Shown one piece after another: positions 10,652 through 22,329 of a stretch of DNA of 64,000 nucleotides (position 1 is its first letter; each line of letters starts with the position of its first letter). Position numbers and translations under genes: made by a program. This DNA comes from Histoplasma ohiense (lineage: Eukaryota; Ascomycota; Eurotiomycetes; Onygenales; Ajellomycetaceae): the NCBI GenBank assembly GCA_017607445.1, contig JAEVHH010000001.1, forward strand, positions 7,874,001-7,938,000, read 5' to 3'. The notes under the pieces were generated by a model. That model did not search any database, had not been told where the DNA came from, and saw only the letters and a program-made list of their open reading frames with translations.

Positions 10652-13050
10652 ATGGCAACTTCAGTAATTGCTGAATCAGGGAATTCATCATCTTCTTTAA
10701 TGGAGGTTCAAGATCTTATAGAAATAAGAGTGGATCAAATGATTTATATTGTTTACAAGTTCTTGCAAGATGAGCTCTTTCAAGTCTGATGAATGCACAC
10801 TTTCTTTTTTCTTGGTGATAAAAAACAACATAATCTATGAAAAAGTCAGTATAGACAACAAGAAGATCTATAGAAAAACTTTCAACAAATTGCTGTGAAG
10901 ATCACTGAAAAGTCATTTCTCTGCTGTAATCATTGCAACTTCATACAAAAACATCCATTCTGAAGTGGATATGAATCAGAAGAAATCACACAACATTTGA
11001 AATCTGCTGATTATCTACAGCTTAGAGAAAAACATCAGAATATTCTTCATGAACTGGTACTTATATCATCTACTCTCATTAATGATAACAATATTTGGTA
11101 ACACTTATGTACTATTTTGCAGGAAAACATGTGAAAACAACAACAAATTGATGTCAATCTTTCAATTTCAACTCTTTCATCAAACAACTTTTGAGAACAA
11201 ATTTTATATCTATATATATTCTTGAATCTTCCACTGCATGCTGTTGAAAACTCGGAATTTTGAACTTTACTTCAAATGCTTAATTCACATATTCAAATTC
11301 CTCATTGATTCAGTCTCCACTCTTCTCTGAATACACATTACAACAATAATATGCAACAACTTGGACTTCTGTTGAAGAAACAACAGAAGATATCACTGAC
11401 AGTGGATGTATGAACAAGCATCAACAATCTATTCTTTTTGAATGCAGTTTGTTATTTTATTGATGAGGATTGAAATTATAAAGAGAAATTGATTGACTTT
11501 GAACAATTGAAGAGCAGTCATACAGATGAATATATGACTGATATTCTCATGATAATCATTAAAAATGATTACTAAGATATTTCATCAGATCTTCTCACAA
11601 TCACAACAGACAATGCAGCAAACAACTTGATCATGATGCAAAGTCTGAAACAAAAACTGGTATTGTATAAATGAAATGATAAATGTGAATATATTCCCTG
11701 TATTGCATATGTTATTCAGCTTGTTGTTCAAGCATTGATTAAAGGTCTGAATATTGAATCTGAAAACACAGAACTGGTCAGTTGTTTTGATGAGAATGAT
11801 GTTGAAATTGTTACTCACATCACATTCTCATCAACTCTTTGCAAGATAATGATATTTCATAATACTTCAGTGAAAATTGATCAATTTGCTAACTATCTCA
11901 TTATCTTTTTTAGATTCATCACATTGCCAATGCAATCAGTACTTCTCTCAAACAACAACAATGATTTCATAATATTCAAGCCACACACAGCTCAGTTAAT
12001 TCTTTTAATATGATACAAGATGTTTGAATATGATGAAGTTCTATCTATGAGATAGCAGTTCAAGCACTTTGACTAAAAGATGCTGTGAATCATTGAGTTC
12101 AGAATTCTGAGTGAGAGAAGATTTGTGCTCTGAAACTTTCTGATACAGAGTGGACACAGTTAAAATATATTGTTGAACTGTTGTTTATCTTTTACAAAAC
12201 AACAAAGACTGTGTCTATTACAGTAACATCAATGATGCAAGCTTTTTGATAAGTATACAACAGTTTATTTACTCATTTGAAAACTCAGATGATTCATGTA
12301 TGAGAAGAGCAATTCTGAGATAGAGTTATTTCTGCAGCAATTGAAAGAGTTTGAGACAAATTTGCAGAGTATTATGTGAGAATCAATCAATCATTTGCTG
12401 ATTACTATGCTGTTGCTGCTGTATTTGATCTCTCTCATTGAATCAATGCATATACTTCTGGGGATTGGACGGCGGAAGAATGACAAATCTATGTTGATAT
12501 AGCTCAGACATACTACAATGACAACTATTGACAATATAAACAGAATAATACACAAATTGAAGAGTCAATAGAGCATGATTTTTTGATTAGTAACTTTGTT
12601 TTTTAAAATACTCACTGAGATAATGATATTAATCTGTTACTAATATTTATTGATTAAGGATTTGCACTTGTTGATTGCTGCTGAAAATCTGAGCAAACAA
12701 AATTCTTGCAACACTGAATTTGACTGCTATCTATATGATGATTCTGTTAATATCAAAGAAAAATCTATTTTAGATCTGTGAAGGATGATCAGCAGTCAGT
12801 ACTCAACAGTGGCAATGATGACACACAATATTCTGACAATTTCATTGACAGAAGTTGATATGAAGAGAAAGTTTAACTCAAGTTGAGATATTTGTCACTA
12901 TCATCATAATCAATTGCAAGAAGAAACTGTAAAGAAATTGATGATGATTAAATATGGAAAAGAAAAAGGAATTGTTGATAAGAATTCTATTGTGGCAGAA
13001 TTCTCTTTCAATGATATAGTGGAGAAAAAAATTGAGTGTGATTGTATATA
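10652..13050 (+). pseudogene. hAT transposase, decayed
   Basis: Starts at ATG 10652. An N-terminal BED-like zinc finger (C-C-N-H-C ... with following His) lies near 10920-10980. The catalytic region has WTSINNLFFLNxV-like sequence near 11405-11460 and TTDNAANN near 11600, the hAT second-Asp context, then IPCIAYVIQL near 11695. The C-terminal dimerisation domain is visible near 12780-12960 (LDLWR, then a degenerate ARDICHYRRN-like motif). Stops are mostly TGA. Transposases of this family cut and paste with 8-bp duplications, which fits the element ends. Too broken to act. Confidence 0.85.
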
Positions 13051-13437
13051 GTATTAATGAGCTTGTGAGTGTTACCAATAATTGTTACCAATTGTCATGT
13101 ATTGTGAGTGTTACCAATAATCATTACCAATTGTCATGTATTACATAATCATCAGAATGAGACCAAACTTGAGTTAAAATCATGATCAGTCTCAGATCAT
13201 GTTCTTATTTTTCATAGTCAGTAACTTTGCATGAAATAATAAATTTTGTTGATTTCATAATAGTCATGTTAGATCTAAATCTGGTTCTTTTACACTCCAT
13301 TTCTGAAAATTTTGATCTCTTTACACTCCCATTCTGATTCTGGTCCCACTGGAAATCACGCCAAGAAATGGACTGGGACCAAATCAAACCAAATCAAATG
13401 TGAAATTCATGGTCCCACCGGCCAGCCTAGAAGCTAC

Positions 13438-13649
13438 ACAGAAGAATTGTTAGAGACTATACAAGTGTAAAGCACAGAGTGAAAGAACATTAAAAGCTAT
13501 ATAAAAGAATCATTAGAAACCACACAAGCACAGAGCACAGAGCAGAAGAATATCAAGAGTTATACATGATCACAACAGTCAGAAACAAGCAGATGCAGAA
13601 GAGAAGTTGATTGCATAAGTTAATTACTAATAAATGCTAATCTGTCACA
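13438..13649 (-). repeat. A2 3' LTR, part 2
   Basis: Continues the LTR from 7553 after the hAT and its duplication. Ends TCTGTCACA next to the polypurine tract (read as TTATCCCTCTCTATC on this strand). Confidence 0.9.
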
Positions 13650-16600
13650 TTATCCCTCTCTATCAGAGTGAGTGAGGACTTGTAGGTGTTGAGAGCAGTG
13701 ATGTTCTTCAAGACAGATGCAGATTCCCAGATTGGACAATTGTATTCTACTCATTTGACAAGATATTCATGACAGTGATGGTTGACTCTATTGTCAAGAA
13801 TTGCTTTGATTTTCTATTTGAGTTCATTGTCTTCTTCTATGATGGCAGATGACTGTCAATTGAAGGTTCTCTGTGAGAGAAATGAATCCTCAGCTGTGGA
13901 TTGAAGCAGGTTCATATGAAAGATGTTGTGAATGTCAGATGAGATGTTGAGTTGATAATCATGTGTATCTAGCACTTTCTTCACTGTATACTTGATATAA
14001 TGATAATCTAGCATACATAAGAGGTGATCTGTTCTTATGTTCTTGAGATTCAGTCAGACTTTGTCTTCTACATAACATCAAGTCACAGAACTTCTTCTGA
14101 TATTTGTTTGATTCTTATAATTTTACTGAGTGCTGATCATTGAAGCTTCTGCTCATTTGTGAGCTTTCTACAGCTTGCTCATGATGTTTTCTGCTGTCTG
14201 TATAAGGCTGTGAATGTACACAGTTTCTCAGAGAGTCTCAAGAAAGTTCAGAATCTCTAAATTGTATCTATATAGAAGGAAGAATAAGCTTACATCTGTC
14301 ATGATGAAATCTTGACTGTTAATCACAATCTCAGCATGTGGCAGCAGGTTGTTTCAATTGTCTTGTATATAATTGCAGAACTTACAGAGGATGTTCTTTA
14401 CTATTTATATCATTCTCTCAGTAGCTTCATCAGTCTCTGAGTGATATGCTGTTGATAACTTTCATTCAATTTTTAATAATTGACATACACAGACTCAGAG
14501 TGTGCTGATGAATTGACTGTCTCTATCTAATACAATGAATGAAGATAGACTGTGTATACAATAGAACAGACTTCTGACAAAGACATCTACAACTACTTCA
14601 GCATTCATCTTATCACAGAGCTGTAGTATTACATCCTTGTTGAGTCAGTCAACAATGACTAGAATGTTTGTAGAATCTCCACTTTCAGATAAGAAAACTG
14701 TAAAATTGATAGCTATATTGTGTCAAATTCAGTTGAGAATAGATAGAGGCTTCAGCATTTCTTTTTGATATTCACATCATACTGTCACTGAGCTGCAGCA
14801 ATCACAGTTGTGTATGAACTGATGTATGTCTTTCAACATATCTGATCAGTAGAATTCTCAGACAACAATGTTGTACATGATTTTGTATTCTGAGTGTTCA
14901 GTCATCAGTGAGTCATGAATTTCTTGCATGATCTGTGTTTGTAGAGATTCTGATCAGAGACTCATCATCTATTTCAAAAGTATAAGCAGTTGTCATTGTT
15001 GATTGAGTATGCTGAGATATCTGTTCTTGAGTATACATCTGCAGGGAATCAAGATGCTTTACTTTGTACAGCTTTAGTGACTTACTGTCAGAATTCATCT
15101 GCTTCTGCTACTAGTCTTCATTATTCTTCAAGCAAGAGTTCTTGAGCTTGGAACTGATTGATATATACACAGAGTTCATCTGATTGCATAGAACTTTTTA
15201 TGATTGCAGAGTTGATTAATCAATGCTCTCAGTGTTTCCATCTGTCATCTAAGTCATCAGATGGTATATTTTGTTCTTGATAAAACAGAGCATTCACAAA
15301 AATGTTCTCTACTTCAGATCAATAACAAATTGTGAATGAAAAACAGTTAAGAAACAATGATCAATGCATATGTCTTTTGATAAGCTTACAAATGATTGTG
15401 AAGTATTCTAAGTTCTTATGATCAGTAACAATCTCAAACTTCTCAACACTCATAAGTTCAGACTCTCATTTCTCAAGATATTATATAATCACTAGAAGCT
15501 TCTTGTCATAGATCTCATAGTTGCATTCAGTGAATGACATCTTTTTCAAGATAAAGACACAAGATTGTAGAACATCTTCATTATTGTATTGTATTAGTGT
15601 TTCATCTACTATATAATCTGAGATGTCTGTTTCAAGAATCATATGCTTATCTGAATCAAATGATTGCAGCATCAAGACATTTGTGAATATACACTTCAGC
15701 TTTTTGAATGCTGTGTCTGCTTCATCAGTTCATTGAAATACAGCATCTTTTCAGATCAGATCCATCAGTGATTGTACAATATCAGAGAAGTCTTTGATAA
15801 ATCTTCTATAGAAGTTGATGAATTCTAGAAAGCTTCTAGTCTCTTTTACTAAGACTGATGCCTCTCAGTTGAGGATTGCTTTCATCTTCTTAGAATTCAT
15901 GTATACATCTTTTTCAGCTTTGATGATGAATTCTAGATAGATTGTAGACTTGATCTCAAAGTTGCATTTGTCAATGTCTACTTACAGTTCAGCTTTTTGT
16001 AGATGATCAAGCACTTGTTGTACATGCTTACAGTGCTCAGTGAGTGATTCATCAGTGAAGATCAAGATATCATTCATATATACTGAGACAATCTCATTGA
16101 GCAGATCTTGTAGAGCTCAGTTAATGTATTTCTGAAACATACTCAGAGCATTCACTAATCCAAAGAGAGTCACTGTTCATTTGTATAATCCATAACACAT
16201 ACAAAAGACAGTTAGTTATTCATCATCTTCATTAATTCTTATCTTATAGAAGGCTGCAGAGATGTCAAGTTTCATAAATCATTTTGCTTTTTCTATTCAT
16301 TCAAATGTTTCATTGATGAGTGGGAGGAAGTATCAGTCCTTCCACATAATCTTGTTGAGTTCTCAATAATCAACACAGAATTGTAAGCCTTCTTCTGATT
16401 TCTTCACAAACAGTACAGATGCTGCAGCAGATGAGTTGCTAACACAAATAAAGTTTTTATCTAGTAATCTGTTGAGTGTTTTTTATAGAACAAGAAACTC
16501 ATCATATAATATACTGTAGAGATAATCTCAGAGTGATTGTGAATTCTTATTGTTTTTCTTGATGAGTTTGATTGTATGATCTATACTGAGTTCTCAGTGA

Positions 16601-17163
16601 GAGGGAAGCTTTTCAGCTTCTTTCTTGTCAAACATATCTGTGAAGTTTTTGTATGATTTGAATAGTTTTTTGTATAATTTCTTGAGATTTTTGAGTTCTA
16701 ACTTTTCTAATGCTTTCTTGATATCTGTCATGCTAGCAGTGAACACTTGGACATTCTTCTTCTCATACATTTGACAGATTAGTAGTTTGTACACTTCTGC
16801 TGATATCTGAGTGAGATCAGCAGTTCTATTGACATTCTTCTTATAAACACAGTTGTCTTCTGAGAAAATAAGACAGTGGTTGCATGTATTCAACAAGGTT
16901 CCAAATTCTGTGAGTCATGATAGGCTGAGCATTAGATTGTACTCAAGATTTTGTATTTTATATGTGTATATATTCTTTTTCTTGTGTTCTTCTATGTTGA
17001 TATTAAATCTTACCATGTTGTAGGAGGCAGATTCTCTGAGGCTGTCAAATTCACTGAGTTTACACAGTTTGAAAAAGAAGATACACTGAAGCTTATACTT
17101 CTCAATCAGCTGAGTGTCTATAAAAGTGTAGTGAAGAAAACCACTGTCTATCATTGCTTGTAT
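13650..17163 (-). pseudogene. A2 pol: protease, RT, RNase H, integrase, chromodomain
   Basis: Minus-strand Ty3/Gypsy polyprotein collinear with A3. Protease active site D-S-G occurs in IDSGFLHYTFID near 17145-17115. The RT box reads YMND (YxDD damaged) near 16080. RNase H landmarks lie near 15650-15480, integrase from about 15100 to 14250, and a chromodomain near 13850-13680. Most stops are TGA at Arg or Trp. Its frame is offset from gag by the same amount as in A3, suggesting a frameshift or separate initiation for Pol. Confidence 0.88.
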
Positions 17164-17267
17164 ATTGACTAAGCTATTTACAATGACAGAGATTATGATT
17201 GTGTCTGTTTGTATCTTCTGCTCAAATCTTCAGCTAGCTTTTTGCTTCTTGAGTTTTTGTCTGTGTT

Positions 17268-18281
17268 TTAGAGTGAGAGCTCATCTTTTCTCTGTTCTTG
17301 TCTATCCACAGACAATGCAGCATTCATGTGTGTGGGGGGTTTACTTGAAATGATTATATTTGAACATTGATTTGTGAAGTGCTCTGATTTATTGCAGTGT
17401 ATGCAGACTTCTCTGACAATTTGATCAGTGATGTTCTTTTCTGAGACATTGAGAACTCTCAGATGACTTGTATTCACATGTGAAACTCAGTTCATTGATT
17501 CTGATTCAGAGGTGGAGGGCACTGCAGAGTGGTTTGAAGTGTACATATTTGTTCAGCAGAATTCTCTATGATTTTGAAGTGCACAGAACTGAGACAGATT
17601 GTTGTTCAACAGACAAAGATCAGCATAGAATTTGCTGTATAATGAGAGTTTTAAACACTCTATACTTCAGTTATACAATTGAAAGTTTAAGTTCTTGAAC
17701 AATATATTGATCTTGACAGTGTTGTCTCAGTCTTGCTCATCTGCTTCTAGAAGTTTGTGATTGAATTCAGAAAAATAAGTTGTCAATACAACATTCATCT
17801 GATGAGTCTGATTAAGCCAGTTCAATGCCTTGGCTTGAAGTGTAGAATTGAGAAAGAGAGAGTCAAGTTGTTGAAAGACTAGCTCTGATATATGCTGATG
17901 ATTCTGACAATGACTCATTCAGAGTTGGAATTTTGCTAACACATCATCATTCAATCTGCTATGGATATACCATGCTTGATTGAATAGCAAGCCTATTGCT
18001 TGTCCATTGATGTCCAATTTGATGTTCACTTTTGATTTCCACATGAGATAGAGCACTAGATCTCTCTCATATTTGTCAAGAATTGAAAGCTTCTCTCTTG
18101 AGAGCTTTTCATGAGATGTGGATGTAGAAGAAACAGTGAACACAGAAGTACTCATCTCAGCAAGTTGTTGTTGCAATTCAGTCATCTGTAGCATCTGCTG
18201 CTGAAGGATGCTTTGTAGGTCTAAGTTATCATCCACTGCATTTGAATGTGGTGGGTGTTCATAGAATTGTTCATAGTTCAT
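17268..18281 (-). pseudogene. A2 gag, nucleocapsid zinc knuckle
   Basis: 337 codons from the ATG at 18281 to the TAA at 17268, the same length as in A3. Begins MNYEQFYEHP, has a Gln-rich coiled segment, then a capsid-like middle with LVLYLMWKSK and WLNQTHQMN. It ends with a single CCHC zinc knuckle (C-I-H-C-x4-H-x4-C) near 17430-17390. A few TGA codons interrupt it. Gag packages element RNA in the related family. Confidence 0.85.
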
Positions 18282-18662
18282 TTTGATGTCTAATGATATG
18301 TAATAATAATATAAAAAAAAGAAAAGAAATACTTGTAGACACTCAGTTCTCTCACAGACACTATTTACAGTGTTGCAGTGCTAAGCTTTGTCAAGCTTCT
18401 TCATGAACACTATTCATAGCATTACAGTTTGTAGACACTCAGACCTCATAGAACACAGTTGATTGTGTCTCAGATGCTTAGACACAACAGTCTATATAAC
18501 TAACAATAAGAGCACTCAAGCCCACAAGAGATCTCTTGTAACAACTAGACACTCAGATCTGTAAACAACACACTCAGATGTAAGAACTAATAACAACACA
18601 CTCAGACATAAGAACTAATAACAAGACACTCAAATCTTAAACACAGAAGAATCAATTCATAA
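18282..18662 (-). repeat. A2 leader with 28-bp tandem units
   Basis: Untranslated leader between the 5' LTR and gag. Contains units of 28 bp at 18571 and 18599 and a partial one at 18627 (CACTCAGATGTAAGAACTAA type), plus further scattered ACACTCAG motifs and the palindrome ACAAGAGATCTCTTGT. The same layout is seen in A3 (20899-21274). Confidence 0.7.
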
Positions 18663-19196
18663 TGTAACAGACATACTTCAATTAACAATCTAACACTATT
18701 CTAAATACAGATTACAAATTGATTAAGAAAAGAAAGAGAAAAGAAATCAGAAGAAAAGATCATACAAAGAGAGTTCTTATAGAGAAAAGTTCAGAGTGAA
18801 AGAATATCAGAAGCTGCTCCACAGTGGAGCACAGAGTGGAAGAATATTAAAAGCTACATGAAAGAATCATTAGAAACTACACAAGCATGAAATATGAGAC
18901 AGAAGAATCATTGAGAGCTATGCAGAAGAATTGTTAGAGACTATACAAGCACAGAACATGAAATGAGAGAACATTAGAAGCTACACAGAAGAATCATTAG
19001 AGACTATACAAGTGTGAAACACAGAGTGAAAGAACATTAAGAGTTATGCAGAAGAATCATTAGAAACTACACAAGCACAGAGCACAGAGCAGAAGAACAT
19101 TGAGAGTTATGCAAGGTCACAACAGTCAGAAATAAGCAGGTGCAGAAGAGAAGTTGATTGCATAAGTTAATTACTAATGAGTGCTAACCCATCACA
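18663..19196 (-). repeat. A2 5' LTR
   Basis: 534 bp, from TGTAACAGAC to ACCCATCACA, followed by the target duplication CACTG (19197-19201). Confidence 0.92.
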
Positions 19197-19558
19197 CACT
19201 GCTATCAACAAGCAGCACTTACAATATGAGAATGCAATTATCTACTAGCAAGCAATCTATACAATTGCTGAGAGCAGCTCTTATAAAAAAGAAAGGCAAT
19301 TGTAATGCACTTGTTTATTATTTTCTTATTATCTTTGCTTATTCTTATCTCTTTTCATTATACTCTCACTACTGCTATTTCTACATATATATATATATTG
19401 ATGTATGTATTTCACACATCTTCTTTCTCTTTCTTTTCTTTCTTAGCAATTAGCTACACTTCATTACAGTACTACACTCTATAATATATTGCTATTATCT
19501 CTGCTATACTATAAACTATCTTCTACTGTTACTCTTCACACTGTCACTACATCTCACA
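19197..19558 (+). repeat. F-type LTR, right piece
   Basis: Continuation of 7131-7231, collinear with 36320-36681 and ending CATCTCACA. Includes the TATATATATATTGATGTATGTATTTC stretch shared with 30364-30451. Confidence 0.88.
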
Positions 19559-20341
19559 GTATTTTCTTTCAGAGTTGATACTGCATTTAGATCTGCTATT
19601 ATATATACAATGAATCTTTTATAAAAAATATAGATAAAGTTCTGATTGACTGACTGTTTTTTCTTTTCAATTCAACTATTCAGAGTTTTTGTTAATCTGA
19701 TGAAAATCTTCTATCACAAATTCTATTGCTGTTAAATCTTTTTAAACTACTTCTGCAGCTGAAAGATGATCATAAGAATGCTGTTACTGACTTTTTTGAA
19801 AATTGAAAAAAATATTGTAACAATCTTTCTCTGTCTTTTATCAGTCTTTTCAGTGATAAAATTGACTGATGACTCTGATTTCAGTGATCTGATGTAGGCT
19901 GTGTTGATGTTTTTGAGTGAATGAGAAAATGTTGAGAGCTCTATAATCACTCAATCTATACAGTACACACATGTAGAGTAATTGCAGAGAATATGTGATG
20001 ATATTGAATGAATTGAAGGGTTAAAATTATACAAAAAACAGTTAGAAAAGTGGAAAATTCAAATGTATCTCTATATTTGTGAGTAGTTGTAAGGATGAAG
20101 TACATCTGTTACATGTACAGAGAGCTGTTCAATCAATTCATGAATTTGATGAGGTTCATGTGATATCACATGAGATCATGTTACAATATTTTTTTCAGAG
20201 AAAAAGTTTTATCTCAGTGAGCTCAGACCCTCTATTGGCTCAGTTGCAGCAGCATGACACTAAACTACTTTAGTTACAAGTCATGTGCTCAGAGCAATTC
20301 TCATCAGAGAATCTGAGAAGAAACAGTTCATGCTTCTGTGA
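19559..20341. other. Decayed sequence right of the F LTR, unassigned
   Basis: If the F LTR is a 5' LTR, this could be the leader and gag start of a family G element, whose own gag start is missing at 30654; that is inference. Two short ORFs (19747-19950 minus; 20079-20273 plus) show no recognisable domain. The last five bases, TGTGA (20337-20341), are the A3 target duplication. Confidence 0.35.
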
Positions 20342-20898
20342 TGTGATGGGTTAGCATCTGTTAGTAATTAACTTATGCAATCAACTTCTCTTCTGCACCC
20401 ATTTGTTCTCCCCTTCTGCACCCGCTCGTTCCTGGCCATTGTGACCTTGTGTAATCCTTGATATTCTTTCACTCTGTGCTCTGCACTCATATAGTTTCTA
20501 ACAATTCTTCTGTGTAGCTCTTAACATTCTTCTACTTCATATCTTATACTCATGTAGTTTCTAACAATTCTTCTGCATAGCTTCTAATGTTCTTCTGCTC
20601 TGTGTTCCACACTCATATAGTCTCTAATGATTCTTTCACATAGCTCTCAATGATTTCTCCATCTCACACTCTGCACTCATATAGTTTCTAACAATTCTTA
20701 TGTGTATCTCTTAATGTTCTTCCACTCCATACTTCACTGTGAAGTGGCTTCTGATATTCTTTCACTCTGAGTTTTTCTCTATAAGAACTCTCTTTATACA
20801 ATCTTTTCTTCTGATTTCTTTTCTCTTTCTTTTCTTAATCAATTTGTAATCTGTAATTAGAATAGTATCAAATCATTAATCAAAGTACATTCATTACA
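20342..20898 (+). repeat. A3 5' LTR
   Basis: 557 bp, TGTGATGGG to CATTACA. Retains a few CpGs near 20425-20440 (CACCCGCTCG) that are lost in the 3' LTR. Confidence 0.92.
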
Positions 20899-21274
20899 TT
20901 ACAAATTGATTCTTCTGTGTTTAAGATCTGAGTGTTTTATTATTAGTTCTTACATCTGAGTGTATTGTTATCAGTTCTTACACTCAAGTGTGTTGTTTAC
21001 AGATCTGAGTGTCTAATTATTACAAGAGATCTCTTGTGAGTCTGAGTGCTCTTATTATTAGTTATATAGATCATTGTGTCTAAATGTCTGAAACACAATT
21101 AACTGTGTTCTACAAGGCTCAAGTGTCTACAAACTGTAACACTGTGAATAGTATTCACAAAGAAGCTTGATCAAGCTTAGCACTGCAACACTGTAAATAG
21201 TGTCTGTGAGAGAATCAAATGTCTACAAGTATTTCTTTTCTTTTTTTTATTATTACATGTTCTTAGATATTGAA
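20899..21274 (+). repeat. A3 leader with repeated CTGAGTGT motifs
   Basis: Between LTR and gag. TCTGAGTGT-like motifs recur near 20927, 20950 and 21005 with related forms at 20982 and 21040, and a perfect 16-bp palindrome ACAAGAGATCTCTTGT sits at 21022-21037. Could be a packaging/dimerisation or regulatory region; no function is shown. Confidence 0.6.
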
Positions 21275-22288
21275 ATGAACTATAAACAATTCTACAAACA
21301 CCCACTGCATCTGAACACAGCAGACAATAACTTAGATCTACAAAGCATCTTTCAGCAGCAGATACTACAGATGACTGAATTGCAACAATGATTTGCTGAG
21401 ATGAGCACTTCTGTGTTCACTGTTTCTTCTACACCCACATCTCACAAAAAGTTCTCAGGAGAGAAGCTCTCAATTCTCAACAAATATGAGAAAGATCTAG
21501 TGCTCTACCTCATGTGGAAGTCAAAAACAAACACCAAATTGAACATCAATGGACAAGCAATAGACTCACTATTCAATCAAGTGTGGTATATTTATAGCAG
21601 ATTGAATGATGATGCATTAGTGAAATTTCAACTCTGAATGAGTCATTGTCAGAACAATCAGCATATATCAGAGCTAGTTTTCTGACAACTCAACTCTCTC
21701 TTCCTCAATTCTACACTTCAAGTCAAGACATTGAACTGACTTAATCAGACTCATCAGATGAATGTCATATTGACAACTTATCTTTCTGAATTCAATCACA
21801 AACTTCTAGAAGCAGATGGGCAAGACTGAGATAATGCTGTCAAGATCAATATATTGTTCAAGAACTTGAACTTTCAGTTGTATAATCAAAGTATAGAGTG
21901 TTCAAAGTTCTCAATATACAGTGAATTCTGTGCTGATCTTCATCTGTTGAATAACAATCTGTCTCAGTTTCATGTGCTTCAAAATCACAGAGGATTTCAT
22001 CAAATAAATGCATACACTTCAAACCACTCTGCAGCACTCTCCATCTCTGAATCAGAATCAATGAACTGAGTTTCATATATGAATATAAGTCACTCAAGAG
22101 TCTCTAATATCTCAGAGAAGAATACTGCTGACTGAATCATCAGAGAAGTCTGCATACACTGCAACAAGTCAGAACACTTCACAAATCAATGTTCAAATGT
22201 GATTGCTCTGAGTAAACCCCTCATATATGTGAACACTGTGTCATCTGTGGATAGGCAAGAACAGGGAAAAGATGAGCTCTCACTCTAA
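21275..22288 (+). pseudogene. A3 gag
   Basis: 337 codons from ATG 21275 to TAA 22286-22288, in frame throughout and broken only by TGA codons (e.g. one after a Gln-rich run near 21390 and one at 21637). Same order as A2: Gln-rich N terminus, capsid-like middle, CCHC zinc knuckle (C-I-H-C-N-K-S-E-H) near 22152-22195. The knuckle is intact; other Arg/Trp codons are lost. Confidence 0.87.
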
Positions 22289-22329
22289 AACACAGACAAG
22301 AACTCAAGAAACAGAAAGCTAGCTGAAGA

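Larger units (their letters stand above)
7554..13429 (+). mobile_element. hAT DNA transposon (element E) inside the A2 LTR
   Basis: 5,876 bp bounded by TAGACTG ... CAGCCTA terminal inverted repeats and the 8-bp duplication GAAGCTAC (7546-7553, 13430-13437), the expected hAT signature. Both ends carry many GGTCCCA/TGGGACC motifs, plausible subterminal transposase-binding repeats. Contents: an antisense histone H3-like pseudogene (8047-8610), an unassigned coiled-coil/Lys-rich ORF (9789-10049) and a decayed hAT transposase (10652-about 13050). Its right end is nearly the same as the left end of the MITE E2 (50602). Confidence 0.92.
7232..19196 (-). mobile_element. Family A Ty3/Gypsy element, copy A2 (with nested hAT)
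   Basis: Complete minus-strand element flanked by the 5-bp duplication CACTG (7227-7231 and 19197-19201). 3' LTR at left (7232-7553 plus 13438-13649, split by the hAT), pol 13650-about 17160, gag 17268-18281, leader 18282-18662, 5' LTR 18663-19196. Both LTRs are 534 bp once the hAT is removed. It interrupts an F-type LTR. Confidence 0.92.
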
